The notes under the pieces: generated by a model
What the model saw: only the letters and a program-made list of their open reading frames with translations
What the model was told of the DNA's origin: nothing
The model's database searches: none
In this document: piece after piece, positions 46,217 through 58,760 of the stretch
How the letters are laid out: each line of letters starts with the position of its first letter
Position numbering within the stretch: the first letter of the stretch is position 1
Program-made: the position numbers and the translations under genes
Source of the DNA: Agrostemma githago
Taxonomy: Eukaryota > Streptophyta > Magnoliopsida > Caryophyllales > Caryophyllaceae
Direction of reading: 5' to 3'
DNA: 64,000 bases
Assembly (NCBI GenBank): GCA_958450325.1
Contig: OY288242.1
Span: forward strand, 2,604,001-2,668,000

Positions 46217-47474
46217 TAAAAAGAAGAACAAACTTCTGCGTGACTCCACAACTTCAAGCAAGGCTAAAACAATTCCCAAGGATAGAAAAGCCTTCATTGT
46301 CACAAATATTTTCAAAGCGATCCCTTAGAGAAAGAACATGTAATTACTAATTACAGGAGATCATATACGGGGTGATATCAATCTTTTCTTAGTTTTCGCA
46401 TTCCTATATTTTTATTGCTACTCCGAAGAATTCTTAGGCTAAGTTCTTGTTGCTGTTTTCATATCGAAATATGTAGGACATATATGTATTTGTCAATTGT
46501 CATTGTATTCTTTCTTAGGGTGATCTGAACATTTGTGAAATAGTAGTAGCTGTTAGAATCTCATTAACAACCACAATTGTTTTCTTTTCCTATTTATTTG
46601 TATAAGAACAATACTACTGAACCCTCGTTTATTTTCAGATTTGGAGTAAAGATTCCCACTTTCTATTCACCCTTTCCTTTCGCTTCCCTCTATTTTTTTC
46701 TATCTAGATACGGCGTAAGCCCTAAAGTCATTCATGGCTACGAACAAAATTAGCATAATAGTCGGTTGTGTTATCGGTTGGGGAGTGTTGCAAGCAGTTG
46801 GGTTGGTGGTACAAGGACATTCTGCCCTCGTAAATTCGTAACGACTTGTTTAATCGAGCTTACACAATCCATAACCAACCAAAATAATACTCCACTCCAC
46901 TCTGTACTCCATATCATACGGTAACAAAAATCAAATAATATGACATCAATATGAACATATACGTCGGGAAAATTTACCGAACGTGTTACGAGAATCATTT
47001 ACAGCTTTAATAATACTCGGTATATTTGTGTATTAGTAGAACGATGTATAAGCTCCAATAGATTATTTCCAACTTTAAGCTTTAAGCGTTGTTACACTTT
47101 ATAATGCAACTAAGTTCATACGAAAGTATGACAACAATAGTCATCATGTACTTGGTTCTTATAAGGAGTCATCAGTATAAGGAGTGATTGATCTTATAAC
47201 TTTGTTCAAATTTATCGTGTTCCAAATTCAGATATTCGGGATTTCAAATCGAGACAGTTTTGTGGGGATTGTGTCCGCCAACGCCATAAAAACAAAGACA
47301 TTGGTCCTTGAAAGAAGGGCATCACCAGGTGAGGGGGCCGGGGCTGGGGGCTAGGAAGAATCACAAGTCGAGCTTACCACAGCGATGGATGGATGGATGG
47401 ATATATCTCAACATCAGCTCGTAACACATGCAATTTTTACATCCCCAACAACCTACTTAATCACGTCGCATCAG
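46217..47474. other. 3' region and intergenic sequence
   Basis: Contains the 3' UTR of the upstream gene. A GATG/GGAT microsatellite lies at 47385-47402. No gene or repeat recognised. Confidence 0.4.
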
Positions 47475-47626
47475 TCATCTGCCGCCATGTTAATTTCATA
47501 GTGTCTACCCAGTCGCTGGGAGGTGCCATCGCAGTATATACCATCCAGTAACTCGAATTTCTGATGATGGGCTTTCAGTGCTTCGTTCTGCTTTGTTGAC
47601 AGTTGCTCTTCCTCATCCAGCAGCTT
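47475..47626 (-). CDS. Orphan terminal coding exon, gene unknown
   Basis: After an acceptor GGCATCAG on -, an open frame of 50 codons runs to TGA at 47475-47477: KLLDEEEQLSTKQNEAL..., ending in GRHYEINMAADD. It is hydrophilic and helical at the start. It reads like a conserved last exon, but I do not recognise the family and found no upstream exon before the protease pseudogene. It may be a fragment captured by a transposon or the relic of a separate gene. Confidence 0.4.
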
Positions 47627-47841
47627 CTGATGCCAAACAAAACAACACCAGAGAATAATTTAAGCTATGTTAGAAACCAAATGATGAACTTGGAAACATC
47701 GTAAATATTACTCGCACCATCCCGTTTATACTGTCCCTATATGACTTTGATGACCAAACTATCCCGACATAACCAAGATATCTCACAATATTCATCACTT
47801 TTTCTAAATATATGGTACTCCATAAGTCTGTATAAAGAAGA

Positions 47842-47905
47842 TCCAACAACATCACAGCCTTGGTCCCAAAAAGATTTGGGGTCGGCTAACATGAATCAAT
47901 ATCTG
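47842..47905 (-). mobile_element. SINE 3' end fragment
   Basis: On - reads GCCGACCCCAAATCTTTTTG then GGACCAAGGCTGTGATGTTG, similar to the common 3' end of Au-type plant SINEs. The 5' tRNA part is missing. Confidence 0.45.
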
Positions 47906-48149
47906 AAATTGTAAAATCATCATTCATAAATAAAAAAAATAAAGACGAACAATACAATAAAATAATAATAATAATAATAATAATAATATAGTTTCAAACG
48001 CAAAATTAAGTTGGAAAGCGTTAAAAATAAGTTTTAAAGGGTTGCAAATTCCAAATTCTAAAAAAAATGAATAATTTTTGAAAAAAAGAATTAAGAATAA
48101 ATAAAAAGTTCCATATTAAGCCATCAATATCGAAAACCTTTCATCTGTT
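47906..48149. repeat. AT-rich stretch with (AAT)n microsatellite
   Basis: About ten ATA/AAT triplets at 47958-47989 within otherwise AT-rich sequence. Confidence 0.7.
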
Positions 48150-50592
48150 AGCCCTAATATCTAGAACAGTTCCATATTTCCCATCAAAAACCTGTGGGTC
48201 TACATCCAGCTTCTTCCCAGCAACATGCAGCTCCTTCAGCTCGATGTTGTAATATTGACTGTTGCCATCCCAAACTAGATTAAATGTGTCAGATGTTAAG
48301 AGAAGCATAAAGAGGTCTATCAGGTATCCCATGTACTTCCAATTCATACCTGCAACTAGGGTCAGAATGGCTAAAGACCATGCCAGAAGGGGGAGATACT
48401 TGACCTAGAACCATAGCACCCCCACCAATCTCCATGCCACCATAACACAGCGAAAAGGAATCATTGATTACACCTTTCTCAACAAGCTGATCAACGATAC
48501 TTAATTCCCCACGACCCAAACCCATTATACCATCAGCACGCTGACTGTAAATATCCCCTGTTTCTGCATTCTCACAGCCAAAAACTGCACGTTGTGGTTT
48601 GAGCTCACTCAGGTTGCCAAACGATATAAGATCTTCACCAAGGATGCCACTGCTGGTACTCATTTCAGCATACTGTCTCTCGTAAATACAGTGGTCATTA
48701 TCTTCGTTACATGTACAATCAGGATTGCATTTGACTGGATGGTAGCTATTTGAAAGATCTGGTTGGAACTTTGGATCCTGTAAAGGAAGTATAAGTATTT
48801 CCAGAAGTAGAACAAAGAGAAAAAAGATAGTAGTGCGGGAAGCAGAAGTCCCAATCATATAAACTGGTGGGAAGTATTTTATTTGAAATGCGTGAAAGAA
48901 CTTCTAAGGATAAATTATATCTATCCAAAACATACATGAAAGACCCCCACGGTAATATGGTTAAGTTACTTTGCAATTCCATTTCAGAGATGCATGGGAA
49001 CCCTTTGACAAAAAAAGGTGTAACTAGTAGCATTGACTTCTTTAAATTATCGCCTCAAATACGATTTCATATTTTTCTAAGCAGATACCACATTTATGCA
49101 AGAGAGTCCATCATAGAAGTGGAGCTACTCAGATGGTTCTGGATGTAATATTGAACGAGCTACTGTAAAAAGCCTTGGCTACAAAACTATGACACCTACG
49201 TTTGTGACAAAAAAAAATGCCAAATTAGATTTTGAGCATATATATTGCACCACATCATTTTTTGTAACACCTTCGTCACAGTTCATGGTAGTTGCAATAG
49301 TTCTCCTATTTATATTCTAACTATGTTAATTAATCTTCAGCATTGCCCTTGATGACCTTCAAGTTGTGTTACAGGTGCTATAACACGAGTTCACCTACTC
49401 AAAAGTCAGAATCAATCATCGCTCAAGTTTTAGACACTAGAACTCTATATTTGATTCGAAAACAGGTCCTGATAATAAGATTCTGGGGTTCAGGGAAAGT
49501 TCCAAATATTTAGGACTTGTTTGGATATGCGGATTTGGGGGGGAGCTTAATCTCTTATTCGGTTAGCAAAGAAGATAGGAGAGAAATGGGGGATCCATTT
49601 TCCCTCGACCAAGCATCATATATATCCCATCTCGATCCCCTTGCTTACCATACCCTCCCTCCATCCTCCTCCCTTCACCTTGCCCCTATTTGGGTATCCT
49701 ACTATCCTCACAACCTTCGAGTTTCCAAATGAAAAAGGTGGAAAGGGGAAGAGGAGAAAAAAAAGGAGGGGAGGGAGAATGGAGGCGATGAGTTTCCCTC
49801 CAAATCTAATTTGTTTGAGCATTTTAATTTGCATTATTGAAGGGAATGAAGGACCCCATTTCCCTTCCCTTCCCCTCCAAATCATTACACTTGCATCGCG
49901 TTGCGTTGATCAATGAAGGAGATTACCTCCATCCCTTTTCCCCCCTCCCTCCAAATCAAAACACAACCATATCACTTGTTCAACTATTTTAGATGGATTG
50001 GTATAGGCTTTCAAAGAACTCCATATCCAAATCAATTCGTGTCACGAGAAACTCAAGTACTCGTATTAGTGAGTCCAAGCAGCATATTCACCAACTACAA
50101 TGTGAATCTTGATGAATACAAGTCATCAAGACACTCCAATTAGAGGCCAAATTAAGTATGAGAGTCAATTCATCCGGGCATTTGATCCTCTCAGGCGCGG
50201 GTAAACATCAAATGCAAATACAAGTAGAAGTAGAAAATGAAACCTGATGAGTGCCACATTGATCGCAGGGGGACATAAGTGACGGTACTACCAACGCAAA
50301 CTCCGGCGCCGGCGTTCCAATCCAAATCCGAGTCGTATAATACCTAATCAATCAAATTTTGACTAATTAATCAATGAATAGATAGATTGATTGGAGAAGA
50401 AGAAGAAGTGAGAAAGATAGCCGTTGGAGAGGAGAAGATAGCCGTTGGAGAGGCGCATCCTGGCGTCGGGAGAAGCGGTTTGTAGGTGACGTCGGAGATT
50501 CTGGGAGATGAGAGGGAAAGAGATAGGACCAGTGGCTGACGCTGGAGGGAGTGCGACGGCGAGAGTGTGATGACGAGGAGGACGGTGGTCAT
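48150..50592 (-). pseudogene. Aspartic protease (pepsin-like A1 family), broken and truncated
   Basis: Exon 1 begins at the ATG at 50592 (MTTVLLVITLSPSHS), shifts frame to ATGPISFPLISQNLRRHLQT, and repeats NGYLLLSNGYL. A next exon (about 50335-50230) reads YYTTRIWIGTP then a frame with STVTYVP and CDQCGTHQ, but the catalytic D-S/T-G triplet before STVTY is deleted. A well-kept exon (about 48778-48350) has DPKFQPDLS, the YAEMSTSSG flap-type segment, QRADGIMGLGRGELS and FSLCYGGMEIGGGAMVLG. The next (about 48260-48150) reads YYNIELKELHVAGKKL and ends at GTVLD, where the second catalytic DSGTT should begin. Everything downstream is missing. A secreted or vacuolar protease originally; no active enzyme can be made. 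Confidence 0.8.
48880..50230. other. Long intron of the protease pseudogene, with a possible MITE
   Basis: 49510-49975 starts GTTTGGATATGCGGATTTGG and ends CCTCCAAATCAAAACACAAC, loosely inverted ends with purine-rich and pyrimidine-rich subtermini (GGAGGGGAGGG, CCTTCCCTTCCC). Such elements are common in dicots. No target duplication found. Confidence 0.35.
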
Positions 50593-50737
50593 TGCCGCCG
50601 TCCACGGTGGTGGTCAGTGTGACTTGACTTGACTTTGAAGGAGGGAGGAAGAAAGGAGACTTTCGGGTATGGATTATCTGACCCACCACACCACACCCCA
50701 CAATTTTAGAATTTAGATGATCAAACAAATTGAAATT

Positions 50738-50850
50738 CTTTTTTTTTATACAAACAAGTCACTTGATCGCATAAAGGAGATTCGAACCTGGGTCCTAGAA
50801 CATGTAGTTTCAACCATTAGGTTAAAATATTTTTGGTTAGCAAATTGAAA
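50738..50850 (-). mobile_element. tRNA-derived SINE or SINE fragment
   Basis: On - it carries a box A-like TAACCTAATGG (50823-50812) and box B GGTTCGAATCT (50788-50778), with an A-run at the 3' end (T-run on + at 50738-50747). Confidence 0.55.
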
Positions 50851-51586
50851 TTGTAGTAGACCTTTTAAGGGATCTTTAACCAATATAAGGAGTACAATGT
50901 ATGACATTTGTATTTCCTTCATTTCATCAAGAGGTTCTCCTTTATATGATGAAAATTAAGAATTATTCCGTATAATGATGTTGGGTGGAAATATAAAAAA
51001 TTGAAAAATATGTAAACTTACTATTGATTTTTTTTGGTGAAACGAAGAAAGTAGAGGGCACAAAACTTAGACATAAATGAATAAAATAAAATATAACTCT
51101 TGCACAAAGACAACTAAAAAAAAGTAAAGAATGTATTAAATCTTTTGTCAACTGAAAATATAGAGGAAATACAAGTATCATATAGAGTAGTGAGTACGTA
51201 GTTTAGGGTAATAATGTACGAGAAATAAATACTAGTCGTACAGCAGAAGAAAATGATACATTTTCATCATGATTTGAGCCTGAGGGTGGCCAGCGTTTGA
51301 TGTTACATTGGTGACTTGCGCATTCGTGCATGGGTTACTTTTAGTTGTATGCACGCGCATGAATCTTTTCCGTATACGAGTACACCAACAGGCAACATCA
51401 CAGTTCCATATAAGTACAAAAACAGTGCAAAATCGTAATTAACAAAACAAATCGATGATTATTTTAACAAGACTCAAGCTTAAGATTAATTTAAGTAGAT
51501 GAAACAAAATTCAAATTAATCTCCGCAAATTTTTCCTAAGCTAAATGGGTTTCAAGTCTTCTAACCTGAACCGATGCTACAAAGGG
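50851..51586. other. Intergenic and 3' flank of the FRIGIDA-like gene
   Basis: AT-rich. A possible old Stowaway-like pair of ends (TTTGTATTTCCTTC at 50908 and GAGGAAATACAAG at 51162) is too weak to call. 51240-51586 would be the 3' UTR. Confidence 0.4.
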
Positions 51587-53650
51587 TTACATGTACGGCT
51601 GATGAGCCGGAGGAGGCTGTTGCTGATAAGTGCCATAAGTCGGTGGAACAGCAGAATATGAATTTCTAGCTGGATCATCTTGAGCATAGTAGTACATTCT
51701 CGGGTCGTGAGCCGGAGCTCCATAAGGCGCTTGGGTGGCAACTGGATACGTGTAGGCCGTTGGAGCGGAAGGAGGAGGAGGAGGAGGAGGAGCATATCTA
51801 TGGGGATGACTGGCATATGTGGCTCCACCCCTTGCTTGGGGAGGACCCCGCCTGCCACCACCGTAGCCTCGACCAGGGGCTCGACCCCCTCTTTGGCTCT
51901 GAAATCTACCATCAGGACGTGGCCTTTTATGTTGTTGAGATTGTTTACTCGTATCAACTGGCCTTTTCCTGTTGTCTTTGTTAGATTTGTCCAACTGGGA
52001 TAGCCTGATGTAGAGCTGATGAAGAGGGTATTCAGCTTCAAGTTTGTATTCTTCAACACAGCCAATCACAGTCTTTATTGCTTCAAGTTCCCGAGCATTA
52101 AAATCAATCTGAACACCACAGACACAGATTACAGACACATACCCTACCCGAATGACTGTTTGACAGATCTACACTGAAACTACTTAAAAAGTCTGGGAAT
52201 TTGAATTTACCTGTAAACCAGTACTGCCGTTTCCTTGCGAGTTTCTTCTTATATCTTTCAAATATGTTCTCAAGATCGGAACAGAAGGTATAGTCCCGGA
52301 AAGCTGGAATGCATGGATAAAGTGAACAGCATCAATCTGTCTCCCAATGTTGAGCAATTTCTCAACCAAACCTGCAAGATAATCAAAATTAATTGGGAAA
52401 ATTTACCTTCGGTAGCTCTTTTCTGTAAATTTGATAGGATAAACCAACAGTAAAAACTAACAGTCTGCATACATATCCGCCCACAATATTAGAGGGGCTA
52501 AACCTAAAAGGAACGTGTTCTTTATACTTTGCCCAATCTTCAAATGTCATCAGGGCAGTCAATTACAAGAATACCAACCTGGTATCTTTTGAGCCAATTC
52601 AAGAGAATGGCAAAGCTCAGTTGCCTGTCGGTGATCAGAAACTGCAAGAACATACTTGCAAAGGTCATCTTCATTAAAATCAGAGGCAATCCTAAAGGTT
52701 GCAAGCAGCCGCAATAATCCCTCTGCTACCAATGACATTTCATCGGTAGCATCAATGCTATCCCCATCCAACTTAGGTTTCCACTCATAAGCAATACATT
52801 TGGCCTGCCACTTGGCATGAGGGGTAAGAAAGGTGTCCACAGCAGTGTCAGCCTTGGACAAAAAGGCCGACAGCGCTTCCATAAGGACTAAACAAGAGTG
52901 ACGCATGCCATGAAGGGCAGCATTATCCTTTTCTCCCTCTTGGGTCGTCTCACTAGGAGGGAAAAATCCCTCAAGTGCATTTAGCACCAAAGAGGCCGGT
53001 TCAGTCGCACTTGACAATGCGACTGATGTCTCCTTACAAACCCTAGACGAGTTTTTAAGGTTCTCCGTGAGAAAATTTAAAATTCCTTTAGAATCCATCT
53101 GCTCACATAACTGAATCAGCTCTGCACGAGGATTAGCCTCAGCAGCTAAATCTTCAACATTCTCCTCCCCTATTTTGGGGGATTCCCCTTCTTGGGCATC
53201 GAGTTCTGTGTTTTCGTCATCGACAGAGCTGCTTACCTTATTCCCATTGGTCAGACTGCCACTGGCTGCCTCCAATGTCTCAGGAACATAAACTGTCCTA
53301 GCTTCTGAAATGGCATCCACTGCAACATCTTTAAGTTCCTGCACCTTATCTAACAAGTCTTGCTCCTTAGCTACAACAGCTGCCTCCCGCTCAGCAAGCA
53401 ACACACTGTTACGTGTTTCTCTCTCTGAAAAGTCCTTCTCCTTTGCTTCAAGTTCTCTAAGTTTCTCCTTTACCATTGACTCCAAGTTGCGAAAATAACC
53501 TTCAATGTCATCCCATTGAACATCGTCACTTGCAACAATTCTGTGAGTTTTCAGCTCAGCAAATGCTGTTCCTAGCTGATCTATCAAAGCTGATGTAGAT
53601 TCAACATCGGAAGCCAAATTGATCTCCACATTTTTTTCAGCATCAGTCAT
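51587..53650 (-). CDS. FRIGIDA-like protein
   Basis: Three exons on -: 53650-52579, 52371-52211 and 52108-51587, giving 584 aa. Junctions are CAG|GTTGG, TTGCAG|GTTTGG, ACAG|GTAAAT and TTCAG|ATTG, all in frame. The start is the ATG at 53650. Residues ~15-115 form a coiled coil (LESMVKEKLRELEAKEKDF). The FRIGIDA domain spans about 175-470, with LCEQMDSKGILNFL, SLVLNALEGFF, CLVLMEALSAFL, IASDFNEDDLCKYV, QATELCHSLELAQKIPG and IDAVHFIHAFQL. The C-terminus is basic, then Gly/Arg-rich, Pro-rich and Tyr-rich. FRIGIDA-family proteins are nuclear scaffolds; FRI and FRL1 raise FLC expression and delay flowering. This member looks closer to the FRL3/FRL4 branch, whose roles are less clear. Intact host gene. 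Confidence 0.92.
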
Positions 53651-56095
53651 TTCCAATCACTAGTTACAAAGCTGCAAAACATTAACAAAATCATATTTAA
53701 GAAAAAGTCAGAAAAACAAAGGATGATAGTGAACTCATGTCCCAATCTACTACGGCAATACAGTAAGCCTTTGCTCTAGATTGTTGTCAATGTGTGCGCT
53801 TAGAACTGATTTTCAGATTGTGGACGGGAGAACAAAAAGGATCCATGAAAAGGAACTATTCTGAACCAGTTGCCATGGCTTAACAGAGCTAGGATCTGCC
53901 AAGTCATCATCAAATTGAAAATATACATAGGATTAAACTCGTATCATCTAAAATATAGTTCAACGAAATAGTGATTGATACAGATTAAAGAAACTTGTTC
54001 TTACAAATAAAGATTACAATGTTATTATCATGTTACAAATCTATTTTAGGTTCCACTCAAGAAATTCAAATGGAGCCAAATAGCCAATGACTCAATAGAT
54101 TCTTCTTTCTTACGAAGTATTGTGAAGCAATTTGTCGGTGGGAAAACTTTTTAGGTTAAAGTCCGTCAAAGGATCTTTCAGTGAGGGGCATTTGAAAACA
54201 CGAAAAAAAAACTCCATAAGATGTTGATACAAGAGAAGGATGTGTTCATGTGACCCCCTACCACGCCGCAGGAGAGAGCCTTTGAGATTTGGGATAGCGT
54301 TGCATTTCTATCAACTTAACCACAAAAACTGAGTCCCGGATAAATGAAGGGCCTAGTCACATGAGGAAATAATATAAATCAAGGTACCTTTCAGTTTTCA
54401 CTCTAACCTCTAGTTATTAGCTCTCCCTGTCTTAAGACCGATTAAAAAGGCTAAAACAGGGTTGTTGCACAAAATTATATTGCAAAAAATACAAGTTTGG
54501 TTTCACAGTTAGTGCATCTAGTCTAGCCATGAATTTAACCTCGGGTTTTTACCCTCGACGTCAAGGGTCCATAATTGCACTAAAAAATGGATGGTTGAGA
54601 ACTGCAACTTGAACAAAGTGAAAGCTAATTCACTTTTGAAAAGGACTGGCAACATCACAAACTAAGCAAATATTACAGACATCCTTCATATGGAAATCAC
54701 CACAGTTCGAAAAGCAAACCACATAAGACATAACCAAGGAAATACAAAGGGTGGTAGAAGAACATCCCTTGGGCTAACAAAGCGAAAGCAGTCGCAACAC
54801 TTTATTTCCGTTGCTATTCTTAAATCAACGGACATGAAGTGTACAACATGAAGACTAACATGCAAATTTCAGGATAAATAAACATTAACTGATGGATACA
54901 CCCAAAGCCTAAGCATGTCATAATGAGTACAGTATAAGAATATGAAACATAAAAAGGTTCAAACACGATATGACACACACAATAAATACTACTCATCCAT
55001 ATGATCCTCCGTGGAATACAATACTCATTATCTAAGTTTCATAATTTTTCAGTGACAATTTAATCGCTATAAACCCACTACATCATATCATGGTTACCGG
55101 ATTCCCTAACATACCTAGCGAATCGCAAATCGTTAAAAAAAGAATTTAATCATGCCGTTTATTAAAAATTGGAAATCAGTAAAAGCATATTCAAAGCGAA
55201 TCCGGTAACCATGCATCTAGAATTTCATATTCTATCAAATTTTGTCCTAATTCCTAAAATGGAGTACATAACTACTCCCCGTGTCTCTCTAGAAGGTTCA
55301 CCTTTTTTTCCTTTTTGGGTTGTCTTTCATTCTACATAACACCAATTCTCCTCAACTTTTTTTTTTTTGCTTTTGAGAGTGATGAATTTCTCGAGAGAGA
55401 GACGGAGGGAGTATCAAACTATTTCAAGGAAAATCCCGGTAGCATTTAATCACAAACATTACTTCAGCCATACAAATGGTCGAATTAGGGAATAACTTTA
55501 ATCGAAGATAAACAAATGGCCGAAACCGAAACAGAAGGAGTAAGTGAATTTGATGCAAAAGAAAAGGAACAGCGGCGAACATTACCGGACAATTTTCGAA
55601 TACTGTATGATGCGCAGGAACCCTAATTGATGTCGTAGAACTGGTACAAGAAAATGGAGATATCAACAACAGTACAGTAATAGAAAAAAAATCGACAAAA
55701 ATCGATACAATTAACAATAAATTGATCAAATTGAAAAAAATCAACTATCCATACCTAATACAATAACACATTCCTTAGGAACAATATACGAATTACAAAA
55801 CAAAATCGAAAAATTAACGACAAAACATTTCGCGAAATTAACATAAAAAATCCAAAATCGAAATCGAAATCAAACAAATTAGGAAATACGGAGTAACAGA
55901 TACCTCAAAATAGATTGAATTTTGATGAATTGGGGTTTTTTTTGGTGAGGATGAGAGTGGAAGACTAAAAGAGGGTTTTTTTTTTTTTGAATTCGTTAGG
56001 AGGGTTTCGATTTTAGGGTTTCTTTTGATTGTGTGAGAGCCTGAGAAAGTGAGAGACCGGAGAGTTCTACGGTTCTATCCACTCAAATGGTTTGG
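53651..56095 (-). other. 5' leader, leader intron and promoter region of the FRIGIDA-like gene
   Basis: An acceptor-like TTTTGCAG on - lies ~20 bp upstream of the ATG, and a donor-like TTGAG|GTATCTG near 55913, so a ~2.2 kb leader intron is probable. A further leader exon around 55625-55570 (CTTGTACCAG| ... |GTAATG) is possible. Upstream of 55913 the sequence is TC-rich on -, as in many leaders. All of this is inference from splice-site words. Confidence 0.45.
55275..55411. mobile_element. Stowaway MITE
   Basis: Inverted ends CTCCCCGTGTCTCTCTAGA and TCTCGAGAGAGAGACGGAGG(GAG), flanked by TA (55273-55274, 55412-55413). 137 bp. Lies in the presumed leader intron of the FRIGIDA-like gene. Confidence 0.8.
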
Positions 56096-56369
56096 CCGTT
56101 TGGTTGACCACAAATAATTCGATTATATTATTATGACGGGTCAAATAATATTCGTATTCGTTTAGATATACAAAACAAAAGACAAAGCTAAATACGGAGT
56201 AGTTATTATTTCACTAGTTTTGTCCTGAGCGAGATTAACGGTTGACGGAAATATGTAAGGCTCAAAACAAAATTAGTTGATAAATTTAACGAGTCAAGTC
56301 GAGTCATCATAGGTTCGATCACTAGGGTTGAAAAGCTTTCTAGTTCGAAATAACGTGATTAGTCAATAC

Positions 56370-56628
56370 TAGGGATGTTCAAAAAGTAACCCGGGCCGGC
56401 AAACCCGATCGACCCGGACCGTACGGTCGGGTCCGGTCCGCGGGTCTCGAAAAACTTGGTTGCCGGATTGGTCCACTCTTTAAAAAAATAATCAAATTTA
56501 GTGTATTTTTTTGGTCCGGTCCGGATTTCTTTGTTACCCTATTCAGACCGCGGGTTTGGATTTTTTTATTTGTCGGTCCGCGTGTCAATCCGATTCGGTC
56601 CGGGTTTGGACCGGTGAACACTCTCCTA
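56370..56628. mobile_element. hAT-type MITE
   Basis: Ends TAGGGATGTTCAAAAAG and GTGAACACTCTCCTA; 8-bp target duplication GTCAATAC/GTCAATAT at 56362-56369 and 56629-56636. The interior is rich in CCGGACCG-like words, common in plant hAT MITEs. 259 bp. Confidence 0.85.
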
Positions 56629-56812
56629 GTCAATATAGAGGACATTGTATTTTTTTCAAAAAGAATATTAATACTTTGTGATAGTTTGATGGAATTAATT
56701 TTTCCTAATGAGGATTACTAAATTTTAACTTTTTATGATTATGAGTATTTTTTTTGGGTTGATCTACTTTATTGACAACGTTGGAGATCTTCGTTTATCC
56801 TTTATCTTTTAA

Positions 56813-57870
56813 AGGAGAAACATTTCTCCTCACCATATTCATCCACCTCATCTGCCATATCATATCCTATGTGGCTCCTATTTAGCACACCAAGGCAGTT
56901 TGCATTTGATTTTTTTTTTAAAAATAGCAGTTACATCATCATGTACAAAGTTACATCATCATCTCTGGGAACCGCTGCCCCACTTGAACTGCTGGCCATC
57001 ACTCACACTTGAAATAAACTAACTTTGTACGTGATGATGTACCTATTTTTTTTTTTTTTAAAATCTAATGCAAACTGCCAGCAGTTCAAGTGGGGCAGCA
57101 GTTCCCAGAGATTATGATGTAACTTTGTACATGATGATGTAACTGCTATTTTTTTTAAATCAAATGCAAACTGCCTTGGTGTGCCAAATAGGAGCCACAT
57201 AGGATATGATATGGCAGATGAGGTGGATGAATATGGTGAGGAGAAATGTTTATCTTTTAAAGGAGAAACATTTCTCCTCACCAGGCCATATTCATCCACC
57301 TCATCTGTCATATCATATCCTATGTGGCTCCTATTTGACACACCAAAGCAGTTTGCATTTGATTTTTTTTAAAAAAATAGCAGTTACATCATCATGTACA
57401 AAGTTACATCATCATCTCTGGGAACTGCTGCCCCACTTGAACTGCTGGCAGTTTGCATTTGATTTAAAAAAAAAAAACAGGTACATCATCACGTACAAAG
57501 TTACATCAGTTACATCATCATCTCTGGGAACCGCTGCCCCACTTGAACAGCTGGCAGTTTGCATTTGATTTTAAATCATCATCTCTGGGAACCGCTGCCC
57601 CACTTGAACTGCTGGCAGTTTGCATTTGATTTTAAAAAAAAAAAAAAACAGGTACATCATCACGTACAAAGTTACATCAATTACATCATCATCTCTGGGA
57701 ACTGCTGCCCCACTGGAACTGCTGGCAGTTTGCATTTGATTTTTTTTTAAAAAAAAAACAGGTACATCATCACGTACAAAGTTAGATCAGTTACATCATC
57801 ATCATCTCTGGGAACCGCTGCCCCCCTTGAACTGCTGCCCATCACTCACACTTGAAATAAACTAACTTAA
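56813..57870. repeat. Nest of inverted and tandem repeats
   Basis: A segment running from TTTCTCCTCACCATATTCAT through GGCTCCTATTT, CAGTTTGCATTTGATTT and CTGGGAACCGCTGCC occurs forward at 56813-57027, inverted at 57028-57255 and forward again from 57260. The axis near 57250 has near-perfect arms GGTGAGGAGAAATGTTTATC / GGAGAAACATTTCTCCTCAC. From about 57420 to 57870 a ~120 bp unit (TTTAAAAAA-CAGGTACATCATCACG...CTGCTGGCAG) repeats about four times with indels. The TTTTTTTAAAAAA runs vary in length. Confidence 0.85.
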
Positions 57871-57940
57871 ACTCCTCCACCAAGTAACTGCTACAGTACA
57901 ACTTACTGAATACTGGAGTTATGGGGTAGCCATAGAACTC

Positions 57941-57950
57941 TATTTAAAGA
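57941..57950 (+). promoter_or_regulatory. TATA-like box of the RPA-like gene
   Basis: CTATTTAAAG, 71 bp upstream of the ATG at 58012. Confidence 0.45.
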
Positions 57951-58548
57951 TAGCAATTTAGAGTCCTTCCTTTCCTCCTTCAATTCAGAAATTAGCAATT
58001 ATTTATTATTAATGGCGTTTCAATTTCAACCCAAGTCTATTTCCGAAATTACCCCAAATATGAATGTTATATCCATAACGGCAAGGGTGATGCGAAAGTG
58101 GGTGCGAAAGTCAAACAACAAAGATTCACAAGTTGGCAGTAACTCATTTAAGAAGGAGACCATCTACAGTGTCGAGTTGATTTTAGTGGATAATTCCGTA
58201 CGTTATTCTATAACTCATGTTCTATCACTCATAATTACGTACGTTAATATCACATCATTCTTATAAACAGATTTGTTTTTCTTTCCACAGGGTACTACTA
58301 TTCAAGCAACTGTAAAGGAAAAATTGGTGAAATGTTTCAACACCGGTTTCAAAGAAGGCGTCATCTACACTATATCAAAATTCTCTACCTCGGCAAACGT
58401 CGGAAACGAGAGAGCCACATCCCACAGTTGTAGGATATAGTTAGAATACAGTACCAAAGTAATGGCGATGCACCCCGATACAAACATCCTTGTTTGTGTT
58501 TACAATCTCATCAGTTTTAATGATATAATTCACATGAACGTTCATCCT

Positions 58549-58744
58549 TATTAGAGATATCGTATATATGTCAGGATATTATTTTCTCAAATTATGATTG
58601 TGATATAATTTAGTTTAGGTAATTTGTATCTTTTAGAATCTTCTAATTATTGTATACTTCTACCATAAGCAAACTTATGTATCTCATGTAATGTCCTATA
58701 TATAGGATCTTTATTCATCAATAATATTCATGCAATTCATAACA
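58549..58744 (+). repeat. Left LTR of the TRIM
   Basis: 196 bp; TCCTATATATAGG at about 58691-58703 could serve as a TATA box. Orientation from the primer site at 58745. Confidence 0.9.
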
Positions 58745-58760
58745 TGGTATCAGAGCCTAG
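58745..58760 (+). promoter_or_regulatory. Primer binding site of the TRIM
   Basis: TGGTATCAGAGCCTAG, the standard initiator tRNA-Met complement, immediately after the LTR. Confidence 0.9.

Noticed and set aside
56379..56645. Frame of 88 codons on - in GC-rich sequence
   Set aside because: Coincides with the hAT MITE, whose TIRs and 8-bp duplication explain the sequence.
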